Below, piece by piece: positions 31,893 through 41,336 of a DNA stretch of 64,000 bases. Source of the stretch: Coenobita brevimanus. Lineage: Eukaryota > Arthropoda > Malacostraca > Decapoda > Coenobitidae. The notes under the pieces are model-generated. The model did no database searches, had not been told where the DNA came from, and saw only the letters and a program-made list of their open reading frames with translations. The stretch covers positions 19,066,439 through 19,130,438 of the forward strand of contig CM064670.1 in NCBI GenBank assembly GCA_032717465.1, read 5' to 3'. Numbering within the stretch: the first letter of the stretch is position 1; each line of letters starts with the position of its first letter. The translations under genes and the position numbers were made by a program.

Positions 31893-32216
31893 TTTATACA
31901 AAAATCATTAAAGACCAAGGCGTAGCCATTGTTCACTATTTTTCTGTTGATCTTTTCGAGTTTTCTTACACATTGTTTTACACTATGATTCAGGTTGTAG
32001 ATAATATGTCCAAGATCCATGTCGTAACTTTATTTTATTAATTATTTATTTTCATTTTTCGTAGGACGTTTCGTGTATCCTTACACATCATCAGCGACTG
32101 TAATATAGATACAATACACTATAAAACATGACATATACAACATAAACCTATACAATATATATACTGAAATGTACAACAACGACGAATAAAAGTTTAGAGT
32201 TACAAAAGTATGGATA
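31893..32216. repeat. Penelope terminal repeat, left copy
   Basis: Inverted relative to 34436-34757. It runs from ACAAAAATCATTAAAGACCA at the (TA)n side to TTACAAAAGTATGGATAA at the inner side. It contains a hammerhead-like core on the minus strand (32068-32094). Confidence 0.9.
32068..32094 (-). ncRNA. Hammerhead-ribozyme-like core (candidate)
   Basis: On the minus strand CTGATGA (32094-32088) is followed by a base (T), then the hairpin GTGTA-AGGA-TACAC and GAAAC (32072-32068). This is the CUGAUGA, stem II and GAAA layout of hammerhead ribozymes, which are known from Penelope-like elements. I cannot draw convincing stems I and III or a cleavage triplet by eye, and there is one extra base before stem II. 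The right-hand copy has GTAAC in place of GAAAC. Confidence 0.45.
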
Positions 32217-32304
32217 AAAGAGACAAACCCTTTAGGTGAAGTCAAGTATGAGCTACAGTTAAAAGTGTATGGATAAAAGAGACAAACCTTATAGGTGTAG
32301 TCAG

Positions 32305-34437
32305 CTATGAGCTACGTGGTTGACTGCGAAGGTTGTATGGGTGAGTGGGTGTTTGTGGCTGTGTAGTGTTGCCAGTTGTGTTATTGTGTGTGTAATGTTC
32401 ATTTGTAATTGTCGCTGCTTGTGGTCGGGCCTTTGTGTGTTTAAACAGTTTGAGGGTACGATCTAGTCCGGTAGTTTGGTTGTTTATGGCCGGCGTGTTT
32501 TCACGTATGAGAAGTGCTTCTGCCAGTTGTAATCTAATGTGGTCATGACATTTTTTTATTATATTAGTATTTTCTATTAGAACTTGTCTGTTTATTGATG
32601 TGTGATGTTGAGTCATATGATCTTTTATAGAACCGGATTGTAGGTGCATGGTTAAACGTCTGCTTAGTGTGGTTGTGGTCATACCAATATATTTCATGTG
32701 ACGAAGTTTACAACCTTCGTGTGGGCAAGTGAATTCATAAACTACATTGGTATGTTGAAGTTTGTTGGTTTGTTGAGCTGTGTTGTTTTTCATAATCATG
32801 TTGCTAACTTTCCTGTTTTTATAGTAAATAATTAAACTGAGCTTGTCTGAGGGGATAACACATGATGTGTTACGTGTCACAATCTCTCTAAGTACACGTT
32901 CATCCGTTTTATAAGCAGGGGACATCTGATTACCATAATACACATTGTGGGTAACAGTATGGGGAAGCGGTTGGACATTTGTGGTTGAGACTTGTTTTGA
33001 AATAAATTGACATATTTCTCTGTCAACTATTAGATTGGAATAACCATTGTTAATTAAGATCTGCTTTAATTTAGTTACTTCTGAGTGGAAGAGTTCCCAC
33101 GATGAGCAGTTCCTATGAGCACGACGTAAGTATGACCTGATAACTGACAATTGGTACCGCTGCGGACACTCACTCACAGCATTAAGGCATCTACCCAAGT
33201 CCGTAGCTTTACGATATACGGAGGTTTTATAGTTACCATTCTCCTCTTCTATTAATACATCAAGAAAAGGGATTTTGTTGTTTGCACTTATCTCATAAGT
33301 AAATTTTAATATTGAGTTATGTTCCATGGCAGTTCTTAGTTGTTTAAGGTGGTTTTCGTCTCTAACAACCACATAGATATCATCAACATAGCGACAATAC
33401 GTGGTTGGACGCAGGTTGGTATCTTCTAACACTTTGTTTTCTAGGTGACACATGTAAAAGGCAGCAAATGTTGGGCCCAGGGGTGAACCCATGCTGACTC
33501 CGTTAACCTGCTGATACAGCTTACCGTCTGGGCTGCGAAAGGGAGCTTCGGTGGTGCATGCTCTCAGTAATGTTTCCAAGTTGTGGGTTGAGATCTTAGG
33601 TGGGCACAGGGTTGGGTGGTGATACACATTTTCTAAAATTATCTGTATAGTTTGGTCTACTGGTACGTTAGTGAAGAGGCTTTCAACATCTAACGAAGCC
33701 AAGAGTCCGCTGGGTCGAGTAGAGCGGATAATGTCTATGAACTGGTCTGTGGACTTCAGGGAAAACTTCGCTGGAATGTATGGTGTAATGATTTGATTTA
33801 CTTGTCTCGCTGTTGTATACGTTGGTGTGGTTACCTGGGAGATGATGGGACGGAGTGGGTTGTTGGTTTTATGGGTTTTTACATTACCGTAGATGTACCC
33901 TGGAGCATACTGTCCAACTATGGGGGTGAGGTGTGGTGAGTCTCGGCATGCGTTGTTTGCAGTAATAACACGATTGATTTTCTTCTTGAGAGTTTCTGTT
34001 GGATCACGGGAAATCTGCTGGAATTTGGTATTGTCACTGAGAATAGCATCCAGTTTGTGTTGGTAGTCTTCTTTGTTGAGGAGAACATAAATGTTAGACT
34101 TATCAGCTCGCCTAATGACTATGTCTGTATTAGTTCGAAGATCCTTGGCTGCTTGCTGAAGTTCTGGTGTAAGGAGGGAGCTCCGTTTGTAGCTGCGTCG
34201 TCGAGTGCCCTCGGCCCTCAATTGGTCTTGCAGGTCAGGGTTAATGGTAATTTTGCCTTGTTGTTCCAATTTTTGCAGTGATGTATTAAGTAATTCTAAT
34301 TCCATCATTTTGTTAATTTTGTCAAACCTCGGCTGTAGGTGGCAATTAAGGCCCAGGTTTAACACTTTCTTCTCTTGTTCAGTCAGTACATGATTCGAGA
34401 GGTTACGGAAAGAATCGGATTTTTCTGGTAAGGTGAC
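32305..34437 (-). CDS. Penelope RT with GIY-YIG endonuclease
   Basis: Open for about 710 codons from just inside a stop at 34438-34440. Counting from residue MLNLGLN (34365): RT blocks SLDVESLFTNVP (~223-235, first catalytic Asp), GVSMGSPLGP (~289-298) and CRYVDDIYVVV (~324-334, catalytic DD). A C-terminal GIY-YIG nuclease follows at ~541-600 with VYEFTC and KYIGMTTTTLSRR. The conserved N-terminal block NLSNHVLTEQE precedes it in frame. No ATG precedes this block; the 34365 codon is GTG, and the first ATGs come ~20 residues later, so the true start may lie upstream of an intron or use a non-ATG codon. No internal stop or frameshift was found. It would act in target-primed reverse transcription. 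Confidence 0.93.
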   Translation of the reverse strand, partial: VTLPEKSDSFRNLSNHVLTEQEKKVLNLGLNCHLQPRFDKINKMMELELLNTSLQKLEQQGKITINPDLQDQLRAEGTRRRSYKRSSLLTPELQQAAKDLRTNTDIVIRRADKSNIYVLLNKEDYQHKLDAILSDNTKFQQISRDPTETLKKKINRVITANNACRDSPHLTPIVGQYAPGYIYGNVKTHKTNNPLRPIISQVTTPTYTTARQVNQIITPYIPAKFSLKSTDQFIDIIRSTRPSGLLASLDVESLFTNVPVDQTIQIILENVYHHPTLCPPKISTHNLETLLRACTTEAPFRSPDGKLYQQVNGVSMGSPLGPTFAAFYMCHLENKVLEDTNLRPTTYCRYVDDIYVVVRDENHLKQLRTAMEHNSILKFTYEISANNKIPFLDVLIEEENGNYKTSVYRKATDLGRCLNAVSECPQRYQLSVIRSYLRRAHRNCSSWELFHSEVTKLKQILINNGYSNLIVDREICQFISKQVSTTNVQPLPHTVTHNVYYGNQMSPAYKTDERVLREIVTRNTSCVIPSDKLSLIIYYKNRKVSNMIMKNNTAQQTNKLQHTNVVYEFTCPHEGCKLRHMKYIGMTTTTLSRRLTMHLQSGSIKDHMTQHHTSINRQVLIENTNIIKKCHDHIRLQLAEALLIRENTPAINNQTTGLDRTLKLFKHTKARPQAATITNEHYTHNNTTGNTTQPQTPTHPYNLRSQPRSS

Positions 34438-34754
34438 TTATCCATACTTTTGTAACTCTAAACTTTTATTCGTCGTTGTTGTACATTTCAGTATATATAT
34501 TGTATAGGTTTATGTTGTATATGTCATGTTTTATAGTGTATTGTATCTATATTACAGTCGCTGATGATGTGTAAGGATACACGTAACGTCCTACGAAAAA
34601 TGAAAATAAATAATTAATAAAATAAAGTTACGACATGGATCTTGGACATATTATCTACAACCTGAATCATAGTGTAAAACAATGTGTAAGAAAACTCGAA
34701 AAGATCAACAGAAAAATAGTGAACAATGGCTACGCCTTGGTCTTTAATGATTTT

Positions 34755-34757
<3 letters not shown>
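34436..34757. repeat. Penelope terminal repeat, right copy
   Basis: Inverted copy of 31893-32216, ending GGTCTTTAATGATTTTTGT next to (TA)n. CTGATGA lies at 34561-34567. The later core element reads GTAAC (34583-34587), so the hammerhead-like core is broken here. Confidence 0.9.

Positions 34758-34830
<73 letters not shown>
34757..34830. repeat. (TA)n array
   Basis: Separates the Penelope element from the TIR element at 34831. Confidence 0.95.
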
Positions 34831-34834
<4 letters not shown>

Positions 34835-35008
34835 ATTGGAGCCCGGTGTTCGGAATATTGGACAGAACTGGGATTTTTCTAGTCTTTATAAAGTAGGGAA
34901 TCCCCGAGTAGGACCTATGAGCTTCGCGACTATGAGCCGATAGGCGGAGGGCGGTACGCTTAGTGCCCTCCCAGTGCCATGCCTCGCCCAGCACCCCTGG
35001 GATCCAAT

Positions 35009-35012
<4 letters not shown>
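34831..35012. mobile_element. 182-bp TIR element embedded in (TA)n
   Basis: Perfect 10-bp inverted ends TCCCATTGGA (34831-34840) and TCCAATGGGA (35003-35012), extendable to ~16 bp with two mismatches (TCCCATTGGAGCCCGG against TCCCATTGGATCCCAG). Both sides are (TA)n. It is non-coding and moderately GC-rich. It looks like a MITE that inserts at TA. Pieces such as GCCGATAGGCGGAGGGCGGT are not otherwise recognised. Confidence 0.75.

Positions 35013-35070
<58 letters not shown>
35013..35070. repeat. (TA)n array
   Basis: Lies between the 182-bp TIR element and the TTAGG foldback. Confidence 0.95.
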
Positions 35071-35074
<4 letters not shown>

Positions 35075-35486
35075 GAATGTGAAATCAGTCAATTCGTGAA
35101 ATGCCTACCCGGTAGTCAGTTCGTAAAATCAGTCTGAACTGGGATGGATGAACTTAGGTTAGGCTGATTTAGGCTGAGGTTAGGTTAGGCTGGGATAATG
35201 TAGGTTAAGTTTAGGTTAGATGAGGCTAGGTTTGGTTAGGTGAGGTTAGGTTAGATTAGGTTAACTTAGATGAACGTAAGTTATGTTAAGCATTCATCTA
35301 AATTAATCTAACCTAACTAAAACCATCGTAACTTAATCTAACCTAACCTAAACTTAACCTAGATTATCCCAGCCTGACCTAACCGCAGTCTAAATTAACC
35401 TAACTTAAATTAAACCCATCCTAATTTAGACTCATTTTACGAATTAACTAGGCAATTCACGAATTGACTGACTTCACAGTCTGCCT
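35071..35486. repeat. Foldback element with TTAGG-like arms
   Basis: The outer arms are inverted: ATCAGTCAATTCGTGAA (~35083-35100) against TTCACGAATTGACTGA (~35457-35472), plus TTCGTAAAATCAGTCT against AGACTCATTTTACGAA. The inner left arm is degenerate GGTTA/TTAGG (35155-35270) and the inner right arm is its complement TAACC/CCTAA (35310-35410), with the turn near 35290. TTAGG is the common arthropod telomere repeat. Here the units are heavily mutated and inverted, so this is an interstitial palindromic element and not a telomere. Confidence 0.75.
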
Positions 35487-35505
35487 GTAACATGTAAATA
35501 AATAA

Positions 35506-35553
<48 letters not shown>

Positions 35554-35660
35554 CATTCGTTAGGGAGGCCTTTGTTCAGCTGTGCGCTTGTAAAGTTTGA
35601 TGAAGAGGATGAATATATATACGTATATATATAGATAGATAGATAGACAGATACAGAAAA
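35487..35660. repeat. (TA)n and (TAGA)n microsatellites
   Basis: (AAAT)n then (TA)n ~35496-35551, and (TAGA)n ~35630-35650. Confidence 0.9.
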
Positions 35661-35859
35661 GACATACAAATACAGATAAACACAAATACAGAAACAGATA
35701 GCTAAGGAAACTGGGGATATAAATAGATCCAGGAGGCTGATGATATAATGATGCAAAGTTAAGGTGTGATATGAATTTCACCCGCAGCTGCACCCCTGAC
35801 AGCAGATGTGTACACCTCACATGTACCTGGTAATCACTCCTCGCCCCTCACTCCTGCCC

Positions 35860-36730
35860 CTTCTCGGTAATACATGGAGGGAAGAAACTTGGAGTTCCTT
35901 ATGCACTCTCATCCGCTCACCCTTTTCCCACTCCCACCTCACTTTCCTCTCTTCACATTATTTTTAACCCTAATTCTAAATCCCCTTCCTCTCCGCCCCT
36001 AGCCTCACCCCACCGCCTTCCTTCTTCCGGTTTCCTCTCCTCTATGATCTCTATCCCCCACCCTTCCTTCTGCCCCCCATCCCCTCAACCCTCATCCTTC
36101 CCCCAACCTTTCTACTTCCCCTTATCTTCAAAACTCACCATTCAACCCTTCCCTCCCCCTTCTCCCCAGCCTGCTGTCTCCCTTTTTTTCATTTCCTCAC
36201 CTTCGACAGCTCCCCTCCCCCCATCGTTCTCCCCCCTATTCTCATCCTTCACCCCTCCTCGTTCCTCTACCCTTCCTTCTCTCTCTCTCCCTTCCCCCCA
36301 CCCATCCTTCTCCCATTATCCCTAGTCCTTCCCCTCTCCCTTTTCCTCCCGCTCTCCTCACCCTTCATATTCAAAACTCCCACTGTCAACTTTTTTTTAG
36401 CCTCTGTCTCTCTTCAGTCCTTTCCTATCTGCCTTTCTCCTCACCTCTATCCTCTTTTTAACCCCTCAGTCTATCTCGTAACCCCCTTCCAACGCATCAG
36501 CAACCCATAAGCTTCATACGTCATACTTTCTCCTCAACTACACACTACATCCCATTCGTTCTATCCCATTCTCTCATCCTACAACCCTTCCCTCCCCCCA
36601 TACCTCTCTTCTGGCCTAGTCACATGCCTAACTCTCGGCCTCCTCCTCCTCTCACCCTTTCCCCTTGCCTGTTCCCGTCTTTAAGTTTCTACTCTCATTC
36701 TCATTCCTTACTCTCATCCCTTCGTTTTCC
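35860..36730. repeat. Pyrimidine-rich low-complexity tract
   Basis: About 870 bp of CCTTCC, CCCCTC and CTTTCC on the plus strand with few purines. Pro/Ser-rich ORFs here are composition artefacts. A homopyrimidine tract of this length could form triplex DNA; that is inference. Confidence 0.8.
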
Positions 36731-37380
36731 AGCTTCACGTTTTGGTCAGACTGGTGGACACAATTTGTTCCCCTCTGTCTCTGCGTGTTCTGCAATAATA
36801 TCGGGGACTTGGTGTAAAACTAGTACAACAGTCGATAAGTACATCATCAAGTCTACTTGTTTTTCTTACCCTGTATCCCTTTCCCCTCTTCTTATTCCTT
36901 ACCATGTTGCCACAATGACCCTTTAAACGAGCATATTCTGTTCATGCAACAGTCGAACGATTTCATTCAAGAGAAATCTCTGGTAATAAAGGAGTTAAGA
37001 ACACTCCACTATTTCCCCCACTACGACGCGTTTCCCCAAAGGTGAATAAAATTGTATGGAGGTATTAAGAATTTAATACACGAGACGTTACCATTTTAAT
37101 GGCAAAAACACTCTCAGGCGATTAGCGCACACTCTCAAGGAATACAGTAAAATCAATTAAAGTTCGCTGGAACGGAATGGTGGAGTGGTTCCAAATATGA
37201 AAGGGTTAATGGTAACGGTATTAATACTCTCATTCTCTTAGGAAACATTCTCAGACATAAAATTTAATGGTCTTAGCTGGAATGAAATACTAGAGTTGTT
37301 CCGACCATAGGGTGTGATTCTTTTCCCTCATTCACTTCTCTTCCTTATAGTCATCCTTCGTCCTTCACAGTTCACACTCT
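36731..37380. other. Unrecognised sequence
   Basis: Nothing recognised. Confidence 0.4.
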
Positions 37381-37683
37381 AACCACTTCTGACCGCCGTA
37401 GGAGCGAATACCCACAGCTAAGTGCCCTGTTTCGGTGTTTTGCGTGTGATTACAATAGTGTGATAGTTTTGAGTTTAGGTGAGTGATCTGGCTGATTGTC
37501 TGGTTGCTAAGTGTAGTTTGTGAAGTGTTAATACGGTTTGTTCAACGTCTGTGAGTGTTGCTGGTGGATGAGTGTTTGATTAGCTTAGTTTGATAGACGG
37601 TATTGAATAAGAAACTCAGTTTATTTCTGTGAATCTCTGTGACTGAGTGTAGAGTGCTTTGGTCGGCGATCTGCACCGCTCTA

Positions 37684-38065
37684 CGGTAAGAAAAAAACAT
37701 TTTATATCATATAAATGGTTTTGTTTTACCTTGGGGCCGTCTCTTTGTCCCTGATATGCAGTTACTTCAGCAGTCTCCCGCCAGAGGGCCAGACGAGTTA
37801 CCCTCAGAAAACCATAAGAATTTGCACATGTTTATATATTTTTTGGTCTCAGAACCAATTTCGTATTAATGGATTAAGACAGGATTCTTTACTATACCAG
37901 TGATCCATTATTTTATCACTGTAAACGATAAATCAGCAAAACAAGGGATTACGTCAGCGTTTATTTACATTTTCGACACCAGAGGCAAGTGTTGCTGTTA
38001 TTGCCCAACATTTATTTTTTTTCCTTTCTACTTGCACTAATTTTTACAATACATTTCTTTACAGG

Positions 38066-38150
<85 letters not shown>

Positions 38151-38643
38151 GACTTTTCAGGAGATAATAAACTTGTTTGTGTATTTTATGACCGTGCTGT
38201 GACTTTATTGTTATATTTCAGATTGTAGATTTTATTTTTTATCCCATGTTTACAGTTATTCTTACAGGTAGGATATAATTGTATTTTCATTTGTCGTAAC
38301 TTTTCAGGTGACAGTAAACTTACATGCGTATTGTAAGACTCTGTTGTGACTTCATTGTTGTATTTCAGGTTGTATAATTTTAGTTCTTCATTCCAGGTAA
38401 GGGTTACCTTTCCATTCTTTGTAACAGGTATATTACTAACCAGTAAGGTAGCCATTCCTCTACAGTTCTAAACAACAACAAGATCCCCAGTAGTAAAACC
38501 TGTAACCATTGCATAAATTGTCACTGCTCTAACAGGTTTTGTACATGTAACATATTCTTGTTCCAATACCTCTTCCAGGTACTAATCAGTATTATCGGAT
38601 TCTTTTTCTCTGATAAATCTTTGCAGTAACCTTGGATTTCAGA
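37684..38643 (+). other. CR1 1 leader with (TA)n and acceptor-like tandem repeat
   Basis: CTCTACGGTAAGAAA at ~37680-37693 fits a splice-donor consensus. (TA)n lies at ~38068-38145. From 38149 there are two copies of a ~147-bp unit containing GTGACTTTTCAGG and TTGTTGTATTTCAGG-type pyrimidine-AG motifs, then TCTTTGCAG and GGATTTCAG just before the ORF1 ATG. The segment could be a spliced leader intron or a chance pyrimidine-rich tandem repeat. Confidence 0.4.
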
Positions 38644-39351
38644 ATGCCACGGAACATTTATGTAACCTGCTCCGATAGTTTCACCGGATCCTTTTATACG
38701 GACCGCACCTTTGTTTGCAGGATGTGCAAACTAAGTAAGAGCCTGGAAGACAAGCTGACCGAGGCTACAAACCAAATCAACAGCCTGACCCAAAAAATTT
38801 ATGTGCTGGAGGAATTCATTGCGGGTAATGTCGGACACACTGCAGAGGATAATGTCACTGCTAGGCCAACTGCAGTCCAGGTTGACCATCCTCCTCCCGC
38901 TGTAGTTACTTCTCCCCCCACCGTACAGAATCAGTTCCAGATAGTGCGGAATGGTTCAAGGCTTGCAAGGAAAATGAGCATCATTCCAGTAACAACATAC
39001 AACAAGTTTCAGAATCTTGCAGAAGTAGAGGATGAGCCCCATGAGGCACGGGTTGTGGGGGACTCTATCATCCGTGGTCAGTTGGTTGAATTTTGCGGCA
39101 AGGCACCCTCAAAACGAAAGCGTTTTTGTATCCAAGGTGCTGGAGTAGAAGACGTAATGGAGGCTGTGGATGATGTTTTTGACAGTGCAGAAAATGACAG
39201 CCTAGTAATCATTCATACTGGTACAAATGATGTCGTACGGACTTGATCAGAGGAGTTGATAGAGAAGTATAGGAGGAGGATTCGATGCTACAAGGAGAAA
39301 ACTAACAACATCTTAATTTCAGGAATATGCCCAAGGATTGGTACAGGGAAT
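38644..39351 (+). pseudogene. CR1 ORF1, N-terminal part with esterase-like domain
   Basis: ATG at 38644, preceded by stops. The first ~40 residues have spaced cysteines (VTCSDSF, FVCRMCKLSK), then a coiled-coil-like stretch (LEDKLTEATNQINSLTQK). From residue ~140 there is an SGNH-hydrolase-like domain with GDSIIRGQLVEFC (catalytic Ser block) and IHTGTNDV (Asn block). CR1 ORF1 proteins carry such esterase-like domains. An in-frame TGA at 39244-39246 interrupts it, after which coding similarity continues (SEELIEKYRRRIRCYKEK) to the Gypsy2 insertion at 39352. The final block, with the catalytic Asp/His (NDGLHLNAIG), lies beyond Gypsy2. Confidence 0.85.
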
Positions 39352-39882
39352 TGTCATGAGTTGGCGCGATTTTCTCTCTAAATAAACTGGTGACATTGAA
39401 CTTTGGTGGGAAACCGCGAATTCTAGTGAATTCCCATAAGTATCACTCAGTCAACCGCCACATATTCACCCAATCGGGAGTGTTTTCAGAACAATTTTTC
39501 GTTGTTTCATAAGTGATCGTCCTTGCGCGCGACATTAGCGCTTCTGCTGAGTGATTTGTAATGGGCATGTATCGCTCGCATTAATTCTGTTAGCAAGTGT
39601 GGCCGACACTCGCTCTTTCTCTCACAATTTGAATTCAGTTAGGATTGAAGCGCCATGAGACCAGGTCGTTCTTCAGCGGGTTCCTGAAATCTCCACCTAG
39701 TGTGAGCCGGCGAGAGGTTTAGCGTGTGTGGCAGTGACCTTCCTCAGCAACGACGCCCAGTTCATCCCACTTAGCCCACTTTTCTGACCAGTATTTTTCT
39801 TTCGTTTTTCCTAGGCTTAAGAGTTTAGCTTTTGAGTGAGCGAGTGAGTGTGTTCTTATTTTGAATTCATTTTGAAACGTAA

Positions 39883-40521
39883 TTCATCCTTACTCATCAC
39901 ACTACCCGAGTACGTTTAAGTACTTGGGTAGTGTGATGAGTAAGGATGGAGGTTTGGAGGGTGAAGTGCTTGAAAGGGTACAGCAGGGAAGCAAGGTTGC
40001 TGGTTCTTTGAAAGCAGTGATAAGAAACAGGGAAGTTAGCATGGAAGTGAAAAAGTTACTACATGACAGTATTGTGATACCAACTCTAACGTACGGAAGT
40101 GAAGCTTGGACGTTGTTGGAAGGACACAAGTCAAGAGTGAGAGCAGTGGAAATGAGTTATTTAAGAGGAGCCTGTGGAGTCACTTGGAAAGACAGGCTGA
40201 CGAATGAGGATATAAAGAAGCGTTGTGGTGTGGATGTGGATGTGGATGTGATAGGAAGCGTTATGAGGAATACACTGAGGTGGTTTGGCCATGTGGAGAG
40301 GATGGAGGGTGAAAGACTGACGAAGAGAGTGTATGTGAGTGAGGTGGAGGGGGGAAGAGGGAGGGGGAGGCCGAGGATGAGATGGAGGGATGGGGTGGAG
40401 AGGTATATGAGAGAGGGGGGTGTGAGTTGGGAGCAGGGCAGTGAAATGGTGGGGGACAGGGCGATTTGTTTGTGGCCACCCCAAACGGGATTCAGGCATC
40501 TAGCAATAGATAGATAGATAG
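39883..40521 (+). mobile_element. RTE-like LINE copy C, inserted in the Gypsy2 5' LTR
   Basis: A 639-bp 5'-truncated copy ending in (TAGA)n at ~40505-40521. Its first 29 bases (39885-39913) are an inverted copy of 39920-39948, giving a hairpin with one mismatch. 5' inversion of this kind is known for LINE insertions. Eighteen bases of LTR target are missing and there is no target-site duplication. Confidence 0.92.
39917..40517 (+). pseudogene. LINE RT C-terminal fragment (copy C)
   Basis: Reads KYLGSVMSKDG, LTYGSEAWTLLEGHK, YLRGACGVTWKDRL, TLRWFGHVERM and GRGRPRMRWRDG in one frame to about 40465. Compared with copy D (61740-61802) a 15-base segment (ACTTGGAGGCGATTT-like) is missing near 40463, changing the C-terminus. 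There is also an extra VD pair (GTGGAT repeat near 40228). No catalytic core is present. Confidence 0.85.
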
Positions 40522-41336
40522 TAATCAATAAATTTTCAGTTCTTTTCTTTGAGCTTAATGTAATGTAAACTCGTGTTTTATTTCTCCACATTAAGCTTAT
40601 TTCACTTATAGCTCCTAGTTTGCATAAACGCTTTGCATTATTCATAACTGGTACTTAGGCCAGTCCTTTTGTATTAAGCTTAAAATCCGTTGTGCAATCA
40701 GGAGTTAATGAACCTGCAAGAACCTGTTTATCATTAATAGCATTAGTTACTGATTGTCAGGGGTGGAGTCATTTTCTCCAGAGGCCAACAGTACTAATAA
40801 ACAGCACGTGTGAGTAATTATTCTCTGCTGTGTACTGTTGAGAAAGTTTATAAATTTTCGTCCTTAGAGAATCGGCGAAGTAAGCTGGAATAAAGTAATC
40901 ATTACTTGATTTTCACAAGTCAATTCATTGTCCTGTTCTCAAGTAACATCTTAAAGTATCAAGTATTATTGAATATTATTCTTTAATATTGCATATTCAC
41001 AAAAACCCCGTGACATCTGGCAACGTCATTCCAGGATATTAACTACTAGCTCTAAAGTTATTCACGAGACAATACTCACTCACTCATACTTAGGTATTTA
41101 TCATTAAAGTCTACAGGCACTATCTTACTAGTGATTATTAATTCATTTTTATCAATTTTAAGTAACAGTTTTCACAGTCAGTGTTTTGTTTAATTTTTTT
41201 TCTTTACCAGTCTAACTACATAAAACTGGTCACCACTAACCTGTGCCTATATTCTTTATTCTCGATTATTGACATCTTTCTCTGCAAAATAGCAGTCAGT
41301 GCTTAGTCTCTAGTTCACTTAGACTGACTTAGCATC
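40522..41336 (+). other. Gypsy2 LTR remainder, primer site and leader
   Basis: LTR sequence runs to 41015. A candidate primer-binding site TGGCAACGTCATTCCAGG follows at 41018-41035, then an AT-rich leader to the gag ATG at 41337. Confidence 0.6.

Larger units (their letters stand above)
31893..34757 (-). mobile_element. Penelope-like element with inverted terminal repeats
   Basis: A minus-strand retroelement with one long ORF (RT plus GIY-YIG endonuclease) between long inverted repeats (31893-32216 and 34436-34757). Both ends abut (TA)n arrays. Penelope-like elements often carry terminal repeats in direct or inverted arrangement, produced by partial tandem or inverted copying. The inverted repeats differ at few positions, and the ORF is open throughout, so this is a young and perhaps complete copy. 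Confidence 0.93.
39352..41015 (+). repeat. Gypsy2 5' LTR (interrupted by LINE copy C)
   Basis: LTR parts are 39352-39882 and 40522-41015. Compared with the 1046-bp 3' LTR, 18 bases around the LINE junction are missing, and a 3-base gap lies near 39854. TGACA at 41011-41015 ends the LTR. Confidence 0.92.

Noticed and set aside
35071..35486. Chromosome end (telomere)
   Set aside because: TTAGG-like units are heavily mutated and inverted, with transposon sequence on both sides; it is interstitial.
36044..36325. Pro/Ser-rich secreted-like ORF
   Set aside because: It lies wholly in a homopyrimidine low-complexity tract with no codon bias or motif.
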